The notes beneath the pieces were generated by a model, which worked only from the letters and a program-made list of their open reading frames with translations, had not been told where the DNA came from and made no database searches. 60,000 nt of DNA from Providencia vermicola (GTDB taxonomy: Bacteria > Pseudomonadota > Gammaproteobacteria > Enterobacterales > Enterobacteriaceae), in contig NZ_CP048796.1 in assembly GCF_010748935.1 (NCBI RefSeq), forward strand, positions 1 through 60,000, in the 5' to 3' direction. Each line of letters opens with the position of its first letter. Position 1 is the stretch's first letter. The translations under genes were made by a program, and so were the position numbers. Positions 27,524 to 38,117 of this stretch are shown one piece after another.

Positions 27524-30040
27524 ATGAAGAAAAATAATATATTATCTGCAATGGTTATTTTTGGATTCGCAACACTTGCATCCACCAGCTACGCTGAACC
27601 GAATAAAATAAAGATAGATCGTGATAGCTACGGTGTTCCACATATCTATGCAGATGATGTTTATAGTCTTTTTTATGGTTATGGCTATGCCGTCGCCCAA
27701 GATAGACTTTTCCAAATGGAAATGGCCAAACGCAGTACACAAGGCACGGTTTCGGAAGTACTAGGTAAAGATTTCATTGCTTTTGACAAAGATATCCGCA
27801 GTAATTACTGGCCAGATTCTATCCATCAACAGATCGACAATCTTCCCAAAAAAGAACAAGATATTCTACGAGGCTACGCCGATGGCATGAACGCGTGGAT
27901 AAAACAAGTCAATACCACACCTGATAAACTCATGCCTAAACAGTTCATGGATTATGGTTTTACCCCCTCTCAATGGAACAGTTTTGATGTTGCTATGATT
28001 ATGGTCGGTACCATGGCTAACCGTTTCTCTGATATGAATAGTGAAATCGATAATTTAGCCTTATTAACCGCCTTAAAAGATAAATATGGTGAACAAAAAG
28101 GGTTAGCGGTATTCAACCAAATAAATTGGCTGAATAATCCTAATGCCCCCACCACTATTGACGCTCAAGAATTCACTTATCTAGATACAAAAAATAAAAA
28201 CAATCAATCACAGGTGAATCAAATAGGTGATTATCGCCTAATGCCGCCGATGTTTGAACGTCCTGCTAAAGACGCCTCTGGCAAATTAATCGCATTAACA
28301 ACACAGCAAAATAGTCAATTGATAGCCAAACAATATGCGCAAAGTGGTGCAAATGGCTTAGCGGGTTATCCAACAACAAGTAATATCTGGGTTGTCGGGA
28401 AAGCAAAAGCTGATGGCGCCAATGCAATTTTGCTAAACGGCCCACAATTTGGTTGGTTTAATCCTGCTTATACCTACGGGATTGGTTTACATGGCGCTGG
28501 TTTCGACTTAGTGGGTAACACCCCCTTCGCCTATCCCGCCATATTATTTGGTCATAATGGCAATATCGCGTGGGGATCAACGGCTGGCTTTGGGGATGGC
28601 GTTGATATATTTGCAGAAAAATTGGACCCACAACGCCCTGATTATTATCAACACCAAGGCCAATGGAAAAAAATGCTCAGCCGCCAAGAGATAATTAATG
28701 TGAAAGATGCCCCGTCCGTTACATTAGATATTTATCGAACGGTGCACGGTAATGTCATGAAAACAGATGATAATGCCAATATCGCGTACAGCAAGGCACG
28801 TGCATGGGATGGAAAAGAGGTCTCCTCTTTAATGGCATGGGTAAAACAAGCACAAGCCAAAAATTGGCAACAATGGCAAAATCAGGCACAGAACCAAGCC
28901 TTAACCATTAATTGGTATTATGCAGATAAAGACGGCAATATTGGTTATATCCATACTGGGCATTATCCTGAACGCCAAGAAAATCATGACCCTCGACTCC
29001 CCGTTCCCGGCACTGGTGAATGGGACTGGAAAGGCATGCAGCCCTTTGCTAATAACCCGAAAGTGTACAACCCTAAATCGGGTTATATTGCTAACTGGAA
29101 TAATTCCCCAGCAAAAAATTACCCCGCGAGTGACTTGTTTGCGTTTTTATGGGGATCTGCTGATCGCGTCACAGAAATCAATAAGCTAATAGAATCAAAG
29201 CATCTGTTAAATCAAGAGGACATGTGGGATATTCTAAAACAGACGAGTCGTGTTGACCTGAATCATCGCCTATTTACCCCTTATATTCTGCGTGCGACAC
29301 GCGATTTACCTGCCGATGACGATGCCGTAAAACTTGCATCTATTCTTAACCAATGGAATGGAATTAATTATCTTTCAAAAGAGGGCAAACATTATATTCA
29401 ACCAGGCTCAGCAATATTGGATATTTGGCTAAAAGAGATGCTAAAAGCCACGCTGGGCCAAACAGTCCCCGCTCCTTTTGATAAATGGTATTTAGCCAGT
29501 GGCTATGAAACAACACAAGAAGGTCCTACAGGCTCGTTAAATATTAGTACAGGCGCAAAAATCTTATATGAATCATTATTAGGGCAACAATCTGCTATTC
29601 CACAAGCTATTGACCTATTTTCAGGGAAATCACAAGATGATGTTATTCGCCAAGCATTACGTACAACTTATCAGCAAATGACCCAGCAATATGGTCATCA
29701 TCCTGCGAGTTGGCAAACTCCAGCGACAGCACTAACTTTTAGAGCCAATAATTTCTTCGGTGTTCCTCAAGCTAGTAGCGCAGAAAGTCTACACCAAAAT
29801 GAATATCATAATCGAGGAACCGAAAATGACTTGATTGTGTTTACCGACGATAAGGTGAAAGCTTGGGATGTTGTTGCTCCAGGACAAAGCGGTTTTATTT
29901 CACCGCAAGGAAAACCATCTCCTCATTATCAAGACCAATTATCCCTTTATGAACAGTTTGAAAAAAAACCATTGTGGCTCACTGCTGAAGAATTAGCTCC
30001 CCATATCGAAACCAGTGAATTGATTGAAGTTACAAAATAG
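27524..30040 (+). CDS. pac: Penicillin G acylase precursor
   Basis: This periplasmic Ntn-hydrolase removes the phenylacetyl side chain of penicillin G and related phenylacetamides. I chose the ATG at 27524 ([10 protein letters not shown]) because GGAGG lies 8 bases upstream, giving 838 residues (E. coli precursor 846). The signal peptide is about 1-24, cleaved after TSYA. The alpha chain follows, then a spacer removed by self-processing, then the beta chain starting at the nucleophile Ser286 in [12 protein letters not shown] and running to 838. The conserved [16 protein letters not shown] and NWNNSP segments are present. The gene is monocistronic between a CRP site and a strong terminator. 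The natural role is thought to be use of aromatic amides. Confidence 0.97.
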   Translation: MKKNNILSAMVIFGFATLASTSYAEPNKIKIDRDSYGVPHIYADDVYSLFYGYGYAVAQDRLFQMEMAKRSTQGTVSEVLGKDFIAFDKDIRSNYWPDSIHQQIDNLPKKEQDILRGYADGMNAWIKQVNTTPDKLMPKQFMDYGFTPSQWNSFDVAMIMVGTMANRFSDMNSEIDNLALLTALKDKYGEQKGLAVFNQINWLNNPNAPTTIDAQEFTYLDTKNKNNQSQVNQIGDYRLMPPMFERPAKDASGKLIALTTQQNSQLIAKQYAQSGANGLAGYPTTSNIWVVGKAKADGANAILLNGPQFGWFNPAYTYGIGLHGAGFDLVGNTPFAYPAILFGHNGNIAWGSTAGFGDGVDIFAEKLDPQRPDYYQHQGQWKKMLSRQEIINVKDAPSVTLDIYRTVHGNVMKTDDNANIAYSKARAWDGKEVSSLMAWVKQAQAKNWQQWQNQAQNQALTINWYYADKDGNIGYIHTGHYPERQENHDPRLPVPGTGEWDWKGMQPFANNPKVYNPKSGYIANWNNSPAKNYPASDLFAFLWGSADRVTEINKLIESKHLLNQEDMWDILKQTSRVDLNHRLFTPYILRATRDLPADDDAVKLASILNQWNGINYLSKEGKHYIQPGSAILDIWLKEMLKATLGQTVPAPFDKWYLASGYETTQEGPTGSLNISTGAKILYESLLGQQSAIPQAIDLFSGKSQDDVIRQALRTTYQQMTQQYGHHPASWQTPATALTFRANNFFGVPQASSAESLHQNEYHNRGTENDLIVFTDDKVKAWDVVAPGQSGFISPQGKPSPHYQDQLSLYEQFEKKPLWLTAEELAPHIETSELIEVTK

Positions 30041-30051
30041 TCTCTCAACAT

Positions 30052-30086
30052 GGCCGAGAGCAAACTCTCGGCCTTTATTTTATTTT
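30052..30086 (+). terminator. Terminator of the penicillin acylase gene
   Basis: GGCCGAGAG and CTCTCGGCC form a perfect 9-bp stem around a CAAA tetraloop, followed by TTTATTTTATTTT. It starts 12 bases after the acylase stop, and its T tract runs into the end of the convergent regulator gene. Confidence 0.92.
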
Positions 30087-30737
30087 CTGAATACGGTAAA
30101 CACAGCGCCCACCACCATTGAGTAAATACTGCTCTCGCTCAATCGTAACTTCATCGCCCATAATTTCACGAAATAATTGTAATTCGGAGCGACAAAAATT
30201 TTGGCAAACAGTCGCCGCAGCACAGATTGGGCAATGGTTTTCAATTAATAACCAACTGTCCCCCTCTTGTTCAATACGTGCCATATAACCCTCTTCACTA
30301 CGAATATCGGCTAATGCCTGTAGTCGTTCAATAAAAGGTCGCTGTGCACAACGAGATAGATATTTGGTTTTAATTGCACTTTCTCTTTGGCTAATCAGTT
30401 TTTCTAGCCCTTCATTCCCAAAAATACTTTTTACTGAATCAATGAGCTGCAACGTAAGCTGTGCATGCGTATCTGGAAAACGCTGATGTCCTAATTCAGT
30501 CAGCACCCAATTCTGCCTCGGTCGACCAGCACCTGTTTGAGAAGTGCACTGCACCCCCTCAACTAAACCTAGTGATAGCAATTTTTGAAGATGTTGGCGG
30601 ACAGCTTCCCCCGTCATGGCTAAGTCTTTTGCAATCACAGCGGTTGAGATAGGCGCTTTAGTTTTGATACAAAACAACACTTTATCAACCGCTTGGCTGA
30701 GATTTAAATTATCAAAGTAATTACTTGCATTAATCAT
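30075..30737 (-). CDS. HTH regulator with a probable iron-sulfur cysteine cluster
   Basis: The 220-residue protein has an N-terminal winged helix (about 12-85, with a TGEAVRQHLQKLLSLGLVE recognition region and a GRPRQNWVLT wing). Its C-terminal domain holds Cys169-x2-Cys172-x5-Cys178-x3-Cys182. That layout matches the COG2345/SufR-like regulators, some of which bind an Fe-S cluster. Extra cysteines are at 23, 64, 130 and 212. It is divergent from an MFS transporter, and a perfect 11-bp inverted repeat lies between the two starts, so it probably controls itself and the transporter. The signal it senses is inferred to be redox or iron status, not shown. Confidence 0.75.
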   Translation of the reverse strand: MINASNYFDNLNLSQAVDKVLFCIKTKAPISTAVIAKDLAMTGEAVRQHLQKLLSLGLVEGVQCTSQTGAGRPRQNWVLTELGHQRFPDTHAQLTLQLIDSVKSIFGNEGLEKLISQRESAIKTKYLSRCAQRPFIERLQALADIRSEEGYMARIEQEGDSWLLIENHCPICAAATVCQNFCRSELQLFREIMGDEVTIEREQYLLNGGGRCVYRIQKIK

Positions 30738-30747
30738 GATGCCACTC

Positions 30748-30775
30748 TAATATCCAAGCTAATACTTGGATATTA
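30748..30775. promoter_or_regulatory. Operator palindrome between regulator and MFS gene
   Basis: TAATATCCAAG and CTTGGATATTA are perfect inverted repeats separated by six bases (CTAATA). The element begins 10 bases from the regulator start and ends 36 bases before the MFS start. It is the obvious binding site for the divergent HTH regulator. Confidence 0.8.
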
Positions 30776-30811
30776 ACTTTTTTTTAACTCTCTCGTCTAG
30801 CAGGTCTCGCT

Positions 30812-32221
30812 ATGAGCAATGATCCATCAACGACAAATCAAGCCAAATGGGCTGATTTACTCAGTGGCACTAATGCATTACTGACTATCGCCCTTACTGG
30901 TGGTGTCGCACTCCATGCGATCAACATTTATATCGTTACAACGATTCTTCCGAGCATTGTCAATGATATCGGTGGCCTAGAATATTATGCATGGAATACC
31001 ACCATATTTGTTGCCACCTCTATTGTCGGCTCAACATTATCAAGCAAAATCCTCAACCAATTAGGACCTAAATTTGCTTATTTAACCGCCTTATTTTTAT
31101 TTTCATTAGGGTCGATTTGGTGTGCCGCTTCCCCTTCAATGCTAACGTTACTTGTCGGACGTGCGCTTCAAGGGCTAGGGGGCGGTATTTTATTTGCCTT
31201 AAGCTATGCATTAATTCGCATTGTTTTTACCGAAAATCTCTGGTCACGTGCTATGGGGGTCGTTTCCGGTATGTGGGGAATTGCCACGCTCTGTGGGCCT
31301 GCAATTGGTGGGATATTTGCCCAAGGTGGACATTGGCGCTGGGCTTTTTGGTCATTATTGCCAGTTGCTGTTTTTCTTACTTTAATTGTTATTAATCAAT
31401 TACCTAAAAAAACAAACCAACAACCACAAACCAGTAAATTGCCTTTTCTTGCTATTACATTATTAGTTGCTTCTGTGTTAGCGATTTCGATCGGAAGTTT
31501 ATCTCAAGAACTCATATTTAATGTCGTGGGTCTGCTAGTTGGCATCACCATGCTAATTACCATTGCTCTCATTGATGGTAAGCAAGGTAAACGCTTACTC
31601 CCTACAGGCACTTATTCATTCAAAAATCCGCTTGCTATCATTTACTTAACGATGAGTTTACTGGTTGGTGGTATGACAACGGAAATTTATGTCCCTTATT
31701 TCTTACAAACTATCCATCAATTTTCTCCATTATCAGCAGGTTATCTCACCGCAATTATGGCCGCAGGTTGGACAATTGGCGCATTACTCAGTGCGAATAA
31801 AACGGGGCCACTCGTATTAAAAATACTTCGTTTAGGCCCAATTATTATATTTATCTCATTAATCTTACTGGCTATTTTAACGCCTAATACAAAATTAGTG
31901 GATTCAATACTTCTGTTTGCCATCTATTTAATTGCCATGATGGGAGTTGGTCTAGGAATTGGTATTTGCTGGCCACATCTTGTTTTAAAGGTTTTTAACG
32001 TCGCCCCTAACGGCGAAGAGAATCTTGCATCCTCATCAATTATTACCGTTCAACTGTACGCAACAGCACTATCAGCAGCATTAGTTGGTGTAGTCGTCAA
32101 TAATAGTGGACTTATTAGCCCTGGAGGGTTAGCTGGAGCCCAACAAGCTTCAATCTGGTTATTTGCGCTATTTGCTATTTGCCCCTTCTTTGGTGCATTA
32201 CTCATCAGAAAGATTCAATAA
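30812..32221 (+). CDS. MFS multidrug transporter, DHA2-like
   Basis: The 469-residue membrane protein has about 13-14 predicted helices. It shows VTTILPSIVNDIGG in helix 1, the GRALQGLGGGILFALSYALI motif in helix 4, and motif C GMWGIATLCGPAIGG in helix 5, typical of proton-driven drug exporters. The start ATG has AGG 8 bases upstream. It is transcribed divergently from the cysteine-rich regulator across a strong operator and ends at a hairpin. The substrate is not evident. Confidence 0.82.
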   Translation: MSNDPSTTNQAKWADLLSGTNALLTIALTGGVALHAINIYIVTTILPSIVNDIGGLEYYAWNTTIFVATSIVGSTLSSKILNQLGPKFAYLTALFLFSLGSIWCAASPSMLTLLVGRALQGLGGGILFALSYALIRIVFTENLWSRAMGVVSGMWGIATLCGPAIGGIFAQGGHWRWAFWSLLPVAVFLTLIVINQLPKKTNQQPQTSKLPFLAITLLVASVLAISIGSLSQELIFNVVGLLVGITMLITIALIDGKQGKRLLPTGTYSFKNPLAIIYLTMSLLVGGMTTEIYVPYFLQTIHQFSPLSAGYLTAIMAAGWTIGALLSANKTGPLVLKILRLGPIIIFISLILLAILTPNTKLVDSILLFAIYLIAMMGVGLGIGICWPHLVLKVFNVAPNGEENLASSSIITVQLYATALSAALVGVVVNNSGLISPGGLAGAQQASIWLFALFAICPFFGALLIRKIQ

Positions 32222-32285
32222 CCCTGTAGGCCAAGAAGCAAATATGCATTCATTGCAGAGATAAATAAGAGATTATTATCACAAT

Positions 32286-32313
32286 AGGGAAGTGTTTTTG
32301 ATGGCACTTCCCT
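32286..32313 (+). terminator. Hairpin terminator between convergent MFS genes
   Basis: AGGGAAGTG and CACTTCCCT form a perfect 9-bp stem around a 10-base loop, followed by TTTAATTA on the plus strand. It lies between the stop codons of the two convergent transporter genes. Confidence 0.72.
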
Positions 32314-32327
32314 TTAATTATTAGCCT

Positions 32328-33809
32328 TTATGTTTTGCGAAAAAAATGAGGAATAACTAATGAGCAAAGAATCAAAATAATAATTGTTGATATCATTACG
32401 CCACCAAATGCTTGATCGAAAGCAGTATGCGCTTGGTTAATCAAGATATTTGCACTCTCTTGTGGCAAATGCTCCGCGATAATAAAAGCTTCATCAATGC
32501 TATCATAAGCTTTCTCATCCACCGCTAAGTTGTCTGGTAACGATAGCTTCATTGTATAAATGGCGCTCATCAATCCCCCCATAAAAGTCACCCCCAACAC
32601 ACTACCGATTTCATAAGCGACTTCTTCAATTGACGCTGCCATACCCGCTTTTTGATCAGGTGCATTCAACATCACTGTGGTTGAGGCGGTAGTAAAAATC
32701 ACACCAAGACCAAAGCCAATCAAAAATAAGTATGCCAATAATATGAAACCGGTAGCAGTTTGGTAAACATAATTAAGGCCGATGACACCGATCAAGGTAC
32801 AGACGAAACCAAATATTGTTAACCGTCTCTCGCCAATTTTATGTAATAACATTCCAGCTAATGGGCCAGCCAATACCGAGGCGATAGGGATAGGAATAAT
32901 ATACAGAGCCGCTTGAAACGGTGTATATCCCATCACAAGCTGTAATCTTTGGCTTAACAGAAGCTCGACGCCAACAATGATGACCATCGATAATATTGCC
33001 ATTAAGATACCCGCACTAAAGCGTGGGTTAGCAAATAGCTTAAAATCAATCATTGGCGAATCAGATGACATTTGTCTACGGCTAAAGATACACAAGAACC
33101 AAACACCTATGATGCCTGCAACAATAAACGCCCACCAATTCGTATAAGGCTTACCAAACTCTTTTAGGGCATAAATAGTACCAACTAACCCAATAAGCAC
33201 TAACACAGAGCCGATATAATCGATTTTTTGTGAACCTTCTCCGCCACATTTAGGAATTAAAAAGTAAGCGAAAGGCAATACGAATAATACTACCGGTACA
33301 TTGATTAAAAATACTGAGCCCCACCAAAAATGGTTAAGCAATATACCGCCAACGAGTGGACCGATAGCGGCGCCACCTGACGCAACAGCCGACCAAATCC
33401 CTATCGCAAGAGCACGCTCTTTTGGATCTAAAAAAACATGCCTAACAATTGATAACGTTGCGGGCATGCTCATTGCAGCCCCTACGGCCAAAAAGCCTCT
33501 TGATAAAATCAAGCTCAATGCAGTTGGGGAAAATGCAGCGCACAAAGAGGCGATGGCAAATAAAGGTAACCCTAAAAGAAACATCACCTTATGACCTATA
33601 CGGTCACTAAGCATCCCCGCTGCCGGTAATAATCCCGCGACAATTAACGGATATGCATTCATAATCCATAATTTTTCGGAGGATGTGGCGCCTAAATCAT
33701 GTGTTAATCGAGGTAGAGCCGTGTATAACACCGTTACATCGATCACAATGAGAAACAGTACACTTGATACTAAAAGTAAAATAATCCAGCGTTTATAATC
33801 AGCTAGCAT
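32328..33809 (-). CDS. smvA: SmvA-type efflux MFS transporter
   Basis: The 493-residue, 14-helix DHA2 transporter matches the SmvA family, which exports methyl viologen, quaternary ammonium compounds and chlorhexidine. Visible features are VIDVTVLYTALPRL in helix 1, the DRIGHK loop, and motif C (SGGAAIGPLVGGIL). It is divergent from a TetR regulator, the same smvA-smvR arrangement known in other enterobacteria, where loss of the repressor raises biocide tolerance. The reading frame is intact. Confidence 0.85.
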   Translation of the reverse strand: MLADYKRWIILLLVSSVLFLIVIDVTVLYTALPRLTHDLGATSSEKLWIMNAYPLIVAGLLPAAGMLSDRIGHKVMFLLGLPLFAIASLCAAFSPTALSLILSRGFLAVGAAMSMPATLSIVRHVFLDPKERALAIGIWSAVASGGAAIGPLVGGILLNHFWWGSVFLINVPVVLFVLPFAYFLIPKCGGEGSQKIDYIGSVLVLIGLVGTIYALKEFGKPYTNWWAFIVAGIIGVWFLCIFSRRQMSSDSPMIDFKLFANPRFSAGILMAILSMVIIVGVELLLSQRLQLVMGYTPFQAALYIIPIPIASVLAGPLAGMLLHKIGERRLTIFGFVCTLIGVIGLNYVYQTATGFILLAYLFLIGFGLGVIFTTASTTVMLNAPDQKAGMAASIEEVAYEIGSVLGVTFMGGLMSAIYTMKLSLPDNLAVDEKAYDSIDEAFIIAEHLPQESANILINQAHTAFDQAFGGVMISTIIILILCSLVIPHFFRKT

Positions 33810-33871
33810 AAAATCATCTCAACAAGTTTATTTAATCATCATTTATTAATGATTGTGCTACAATATAAATC

Positions 33872-33881
33872 CATACGTATG
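33872..33881. promoter_or_regulatory. Putative SmvR operator
   Basis: CATACGTATG is a perfect 10-bp palindrome, extended by one base on each side with one mismatch. It sits 23 bases upstream of the smvR start and 62 bases from the smvA start, the expected place for a TetR-type operator. Confidence 0.55.
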
Positions 33882-33904
33882 TATTGAAAAGAGGTTTTTG
33901 TTAA

Positions 33905-34441
33905 ATGGGACGTCAACGAACAATCGATCGAGATAAAGTGCTCGATGCTGCTGAAGAGATTGTGCTCACACAAGGAGCCGCCGCTCTAACCATTGATGCC
34001 GTGGCCAAATCCATGGGAATTTCTAAAGGTGGTGTGCAATATTGCTTTGGTAACAAAGATGCTCTCATCGATGCGATGTTTGAACGTTGGGGATATACCT
34101 ATGAACAAATATTCAATCGTGAAATAGAAAAAGATAATTCACCTGAGAATCGAATTAATGCCCATCGGCTCGCGACGTATGAACACGATAAAGTCGCTAT
34201 GGCGAAAGGGGCAGCATTGATGGCAGCTTTATTACAAACGCCAGAATACCTAGAAAGTACACGTCATTGGTATCGCGACAGATTGCGTCATTTAGACACC
34301 TCGACCGAACAAGGAAAACGCGCTCGATTGATGTTTCTTGCCACTGAAGGTGCTTTTATGTTGCGCTATTTTGGATTGATGGAAATTGATGAAGATGAGT
34401 GGCAATCCATGTTTAACGATATGTCACGATTATTAAGCTAA
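33905..34441 (+). CDS. smvR: TetR-family repressor SmvR
   Basis: The 178-residue regulator has an N-terminal TetR HTH (about 7-55: VLDAAEEIVLTQGAAALTIDAVAKSMGISKGGVQYCFGNKD is the family pattern, listed here in outline) and a helical ligand-binding domain. It is divergent from smvA, as in the characterised smvAR pairs, and is therefore the likely repressor of the pump. The open frame is complete, with no damage that would suggest constitutive efflux. The weak TTTTTG-rich leader has no strong ribosome-binding site. Confidence 0.85.
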   Translation: MGRQRTIDRDKVLDAAEEIVLTQGAAALTIDAVAKSMGISKGGVQYCFGNKDALIDAMFERWGYTYEQIFNREIEKDNSPENRINAHRLATYEHDKVAMAKGAALMAALLQTPEYLESTRHWYRDRLRHLDTSTEQGKRARLMFLATEGAFMLRYFGLMEIDEDEWQSMFNDMSRLLS

Positions 34442-34548
34442 TCATCTTACAACTCAATGACAGGCTGCTAACCGCTGAATTATCGTCATCAATAATATCA
34501 TCCTCTCTGACTACCCCAGAAAACCCTCGGTTTGATAACATTAAATAA

Positions 34549-34590
34549 TAAAAAACCCGACTATATAATTAACGATATAATCGGGTTTAA
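34549..34590 (-). terminator. Terminator of glmUS
   Basis: Read on the minus strand, AAACCCGA and TCGGGTTT form an 8-bp stem with an AT-rich 20-base loop that can extend the pairing, followed by TTTTATTA. It begins 29 bases after the glmS stop. Confidence 0.8.
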
Positions 34591-34616
34591 GCTATTCACG
34601 TCTTTATTTCACAGTA

Positions 34617-36449
34617 TTATTCAACTGTCACTGATTTAGCTAAGTTACGAGGCTGATCAACATCGGTTCCTTTGATCAACGCCACATGATAAGACAATAG
34701 CTGTAGTGGCACAGTATAGAAAATCGGTGCGATAAGCTCTTCAACATGTGGCAGAGAAATAATTTTCATATTTTCACTCGCCTCAAAGCCCGCATCTTGA
34801 TCAGCAAATACATATAACAAGCCACCACGTGCACGAACTTCTTCAATGTTAGATTTTAATTTTTCTAACAGTTCATTGTTCGGTGCAATGATAATCACTG
34901 GCATATCTGCATCAATCAGTGCCAATGGGCCATGTTTTAACTCACCAGCTGCATAGGCTTCAGCATGAATATAAGAGATTTCTTTGAGCTTCAACGCCCC
35001 TTCAACGGCTATTGGGAACTGCTCGCCACGGCCAAGGAATAAGGCATGGTTTTTATCCGAGAAATCTTCCGCCAGCGCCTCAATCACTTTATCGTGAGAT
35101 AACATACTTTCAATGCGTGCTGGTAACGCGTGTAACGCATTCGCGATGTTCTCTTCTAACTCTGGATTCGCGCCTTTAATGCGCCCCATATACGCAACCA
35201 ACATCAACAGTACCGTTAATTGAGTGGTAAACGCTTTCGTTGAAGCAACCCCAATTTCAGCACCAGCCTTAGTCATTAAAGCAAAATCAGATTCACGCAC
35301 TAGCGACGAACCCGCTACGTTACAAACTGCTAAAGATGTTAAGTAACCTAATTCTTTCGATAAACGTAACGCTGCTAATGTATCCGCGGTTTCACCTGAC
35401 TGAGAAAGCGTAATCATTAAGCTGCCTTTACGGTGAGCAGGCTTACGATAGCGGTATTCAGAGGCAATCTCTACATCACAAGGAATTCCTGCTAAAGATT
35501 CAAACCAGTAACGAGCCACCATTCCCGCATTATAAGAGGTTCCACAAGCAACAATTTGAATATGCTCAACTTGCGATAAAATCTCTTCTGCTTTAGGGCC
35601 TAATTCACTAAGGTCGATACCATTGTCTTTACTAAAACGCCCTTCAAGGGTGTTTTTGATCGCCATTGGCTGCTCATAGATTTCTTTTTGCATATAGTGG
35701 CGATAAATACCTTTATCACCTGCATCGTATTGAACATTTGACTCTATTTGTTCACGTTCAACTGGTTCACCTTGATGATTAAAGACACGTACTGTACGGC
35801 GAGTCACTTCCGCAATATCCCCTTCTTCGAGATAAATAAAACGACGTGTCACAGGTAATAATGCCAATTGATCCGATGCTAAGAAGTTTTCGCCAACACC
35901 GAGCCCAATAACTAATGGGCTTCCCGAGCGAGCAGCGACTAATAATTCAGGAGTACGGCTATCCATGATCACGGTACCATAGGCACCACGTAACTGAGGG
36001 ATAACACGTTGAACAACTTCAACTAAAGAACCGCCTTTTTGTTGCTCATGATGAACAAGGTGAGCAATCACTTCAGTATCAGTTTCAGAACTAAAGACAT
36101 AACCGAGCTGTTTCAGCTCTTCTTTTAATTCCAGATAATTTTCAATAATGCCATTATGTACAACAGCAATGAAACCAGAAGTATGCGGATGAGCATTACG
36201 TTCGCTTGGAACACCATGAGTAGCCCAACGCGTATGCGCTATACCTGTACCGCCAGATACTGGGTTTTTCTCTGCTTCTTCCGCCAGCATTTGAACTTTA
36301 CCGACTTCACGTAAACGCTGAAGATGACCTTCATGATCAACAACAGCCATACCTGCCGAGTCATAACCACGGTATTCAAGACGACGAAGACCTTCAATGA
36401 GAATTTCTGCGATATCACGTTGTGCGACAGCACCTACAATTCCACACAT
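34617..36449 (-). CDS. glmS: Glucosamine-6-phosphate synthase
   Basis: GlmS makes glucosamine-6-phosphate from fructose-6-phosphate and glutamine, the first step to UDP-GlcNAc for peptidoglycan and LPS. I chose the start at [10 protein letters not shown] (36449), which puts the catalytic Cys at position 2; an upstream in-frame start would bury it. The 610 residues (E. coli 609) comprise a glutaminase domain (about 2-240) and two SIS sugar-isomerase domains (about 285-600), ending in the usual KSVTVE. It follows glmU after 171 bases that contain a hairpin. In enterobacteria this transcript is controlled by the small RNAs GlmY/GlmZ. Confidence 0.98.
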   Translation of the reverse strand: MCGIVGAVAQRDIAEILIEGLRRLEYRGYDSAGMAVVDHEGHLQRLREVGKVQMLAEEAEKNPVSGGTGIAHTRWATHGVPSERNAHPHTSGFIAVVHNGIIENYLELKEELKQLGYVFSSETDTEVIAHLVHHEQQKGGSLVEVVQRVIPQLRGAYGTVIMDSRTPELLVAARSGSPLVIGLGVGENFLASDQLALLPVTRRFIYLEEGDIAEVTRRTVRVFNHQGEPVEREQIESNVQYDAGDKGIYRHYMQKEIYEQPMAIKNTLEGRFSKDNGIDLSELGPKAEEILSQVEHIQIVACGTSYNAGMVARYWFESLAGIPCDVEIASEYRYRKPAHRKGSLMITLSQSGETADTLAALRLSKELGYLTSLAVCNVAGSSLVRESDFALMTKAGAEIGVASTKAFTTQLTVLLMLVAYMGRIKGANPELEENIANALHALPARIESMLSHDKVIEALAEDFSDKNHALFLGRGEQFPIAVEGALKLKEISYIHAEAYAAGELKHGPLALIDADMPVIIIAPNNELLEKLKSNIEEVRARGGLLYVFADQDAGFEASENMKIISLPHVEELIAPIFYTVPLQLLSYHVALIKGTDVDQPRNLAKSVTVE

Positions 36450-36584
36450 ATTTAATTTATTCCTAAACAAAGAGCCGTAGCCCTTACGATGTCGCTACCT
36501 GATTGTTATTACAGCTTTTGCTGTTTCCCCGAGCCTTGTAGAGAATGGGGTTATTATATTTTTATCTATTTAATACTAATAAAT

Positions 36585-36607
36585 GGAGGAGAAACTTCGT
36601 CTCCTCC
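36585..36607 (-). other. Hairpin between glmU and glmS
   Basis: GGAGGAGA and TCTCCTCC form a perfect 8-bp stem with a 7-base loop, 14 bases past the glmU stop. The following bases on the minus strand (ATTTATTAG) are a poor T tract. It may attenuate read-through or mark the site where the glmUS transcript is processed. Confidence 0.5.
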
Positions 36608-36620
36608 TTTAAAATTTATC

Positions 36621-37991
36621 TTATTTTTTCTTGACTGGACGTTGCCAGTTTTTAATGTGCACTTGTTTAACACGGCTAACCACTAACTCACCTTCATTAA
36701 TATCACGAGTGACTGTCGTGCCTGCACCAATGGTTGCGCCATTTGCAACAGAAACTGGCGCGATTAGCTGGGTATCCGATCCAACAAACACATCATCGCC
36801 GATGACCGTTTTATATTTATTCGCGCCATCGTAGTTACACGTAATCGTTCCTGCGCCAATATTTACATTATCACCCACTTCTGCATCACCTAAATAGGTC
36901 AAGTGGCCAGCCTTGGAGCCGAGGCCTAATGATGCATTTTTCATTTCAACAAAGTTGCCAACATGGGCTTTAGATGCCAATTTAGCACCAGGACGCAAAC
37001 GAGCAAAAGGACCTACCGTACATTCGGTAGATAATTCAGAGTTTTCTATCACTGAATAAGGGCTGATCACTGAGTTATCACCAATAACACAGTTTTTCAA
37101 AATACAGCCAGATTGAATATGTACGTTATGACCTAAAGTGACATTTCCTTCAATGATCACGTTAGTATCAATGATCACATCTCGACCATGGGTTAAGGTT
37201 CCGCGAATATCGAAACGTTCAGGATCAATTAGCATCACGCCGGCTAGGAGTAATTTCTCTGCCTGCTCTTTTTGATAAACACGCTCAAGAGCCGCTAATT
37301 GTAAACGGTTATTGACCCCTTCCATTTCGCTCAAACGGCTAGGATGAACAGTTTCTATCTTATTACCTTCTTTATGTGCCAATGCAATAACATCAGTAAT
37401 ATAGTATTCACCTTGGGCATTATTGTTATTCAGTTGAGCTAACCAACGTTTGAAGTCTTTACCACTCGCAACCATGATCCCAGTATTGATTTCTTGAACC
37501 TTAAGTTGTTCTTCTGTAGCATCTTTTTGCTCAACAATACCAACAACTTCACCCTGTTCACGAATAATACGGCCATAACCCGTTGGGTTATCTAAAATCA
37601 CCGTTAATAAACCAATCCCCCCTTTAGGCTTAGCATCAACCAAGCGCTGTAGGGTATCTTGAGCGATCAATGGCACATCGCCATAAAGCATAATGATGTC
37701 TTCATCGTCTTGAAAATGAGGCGCTGCTTGTTGCATGGCATGCCCTGTTCCCAATTGCTCTGCCTGCAAGACCCAATTAAGGTTTTGTTCACCCAATTTC
37801 TTTTTCAGTAAATCGCCACCATGCCCATAAACGAGATGGATGTCTGATGCCCCAATTGATTTTGCAGTATCAATAACATGCTGAACCATTGGTTTGCCTG
37901 CCAATAAATGCAAGACTTTAGGCAATTCTGAATACATTCGAGTGCCCTTACCAGCAGCAAGAATGACGACACTTTTTCTTTGCACAGTCAT
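36621..37991 (-). CDS. glmU: Bifunctional GlmU uridyltransferase/acetyltransferase
   Basis: GlmU acetylates glucosamine-1-phosphate and then couples it to UTP to give UDP-GlcNAc. The start chosen is ATG at 37991 ([19 protein letters not shown]), with AGGA just upstream, giving 456 residues exactly as in E. coli; an upstream TTG is rejected. The N-terminal nucleotidyltransferase (about 1-230) has the LAAGKGTRM loop. The C-terminal left-handed beta helix carries the hexapeptide repeats ([16 protein letters not shown] and following). It lies between the atp operon terminator and glmS. Confidence 0.98.
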   Translation of the reverse strand: MTVQRKSVVILAAGKGTRMYSELPKVLHLLAGKPMVQHVIDTAKSIGASDIHLVYGHGGDLLKKKLGEQNLNWVLQAEQLGTGHAMQQAAPHFQDDEDIIMLYGDVPLIAQDTLQRLVDAKPKGGIGLLTVILDNPTGYGRIIREQGEVVGIVEQKDATEEQLKVQEINTGIMVASGKDFKRWLAQLNNNNAQGEYYITDVIALAHKEGNKIETVHPSRLSEMEGVNNRLQLAALERVYQKEQAEKLLLAGVMLIDPERFDIRGTLTHGRDVIIDTNVIIEGNVTLGHNVHIQSGCILKNCVIGDNSVISPYSVIENSELSTECTVGPFARLRPGAKLASKAHVGNFVEMKNASLGLGSKAGHLTYLGDAEVGDNVNIGAGTITCNYDGANKYKTVIGDDVFVGSDTQLIAPVSVANGATIGAGTTVTRDINEGELVVSRVKQVHIKNWQRPVKKK

Positions 37992-38060
37992 AATTTCCTG
38001 AAACTCCAACTTTAGGGTGAAAGTAAACCTATTTCCTACGTAAAATACTACATATTTCGC

Positions 38061-38101
38061 ACAAATAAAAAAGCCAGTCAGGGATTAACCGACTGGCTTT
38101 T
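38061..38101 (-). terminator. Terminator of the atp operon
   Basis: On the minus strand AAGCCAGTC and GACTGGCTT form a 9-bp stem (extendable with A-T pairs) around an 11-base loop, followed by TTTTTTATTTG. It begins 17 bases after the atpC stop. Confidence 0.92.
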
Positions 38102-38117
38102 CTTTATACTGCCTTCA

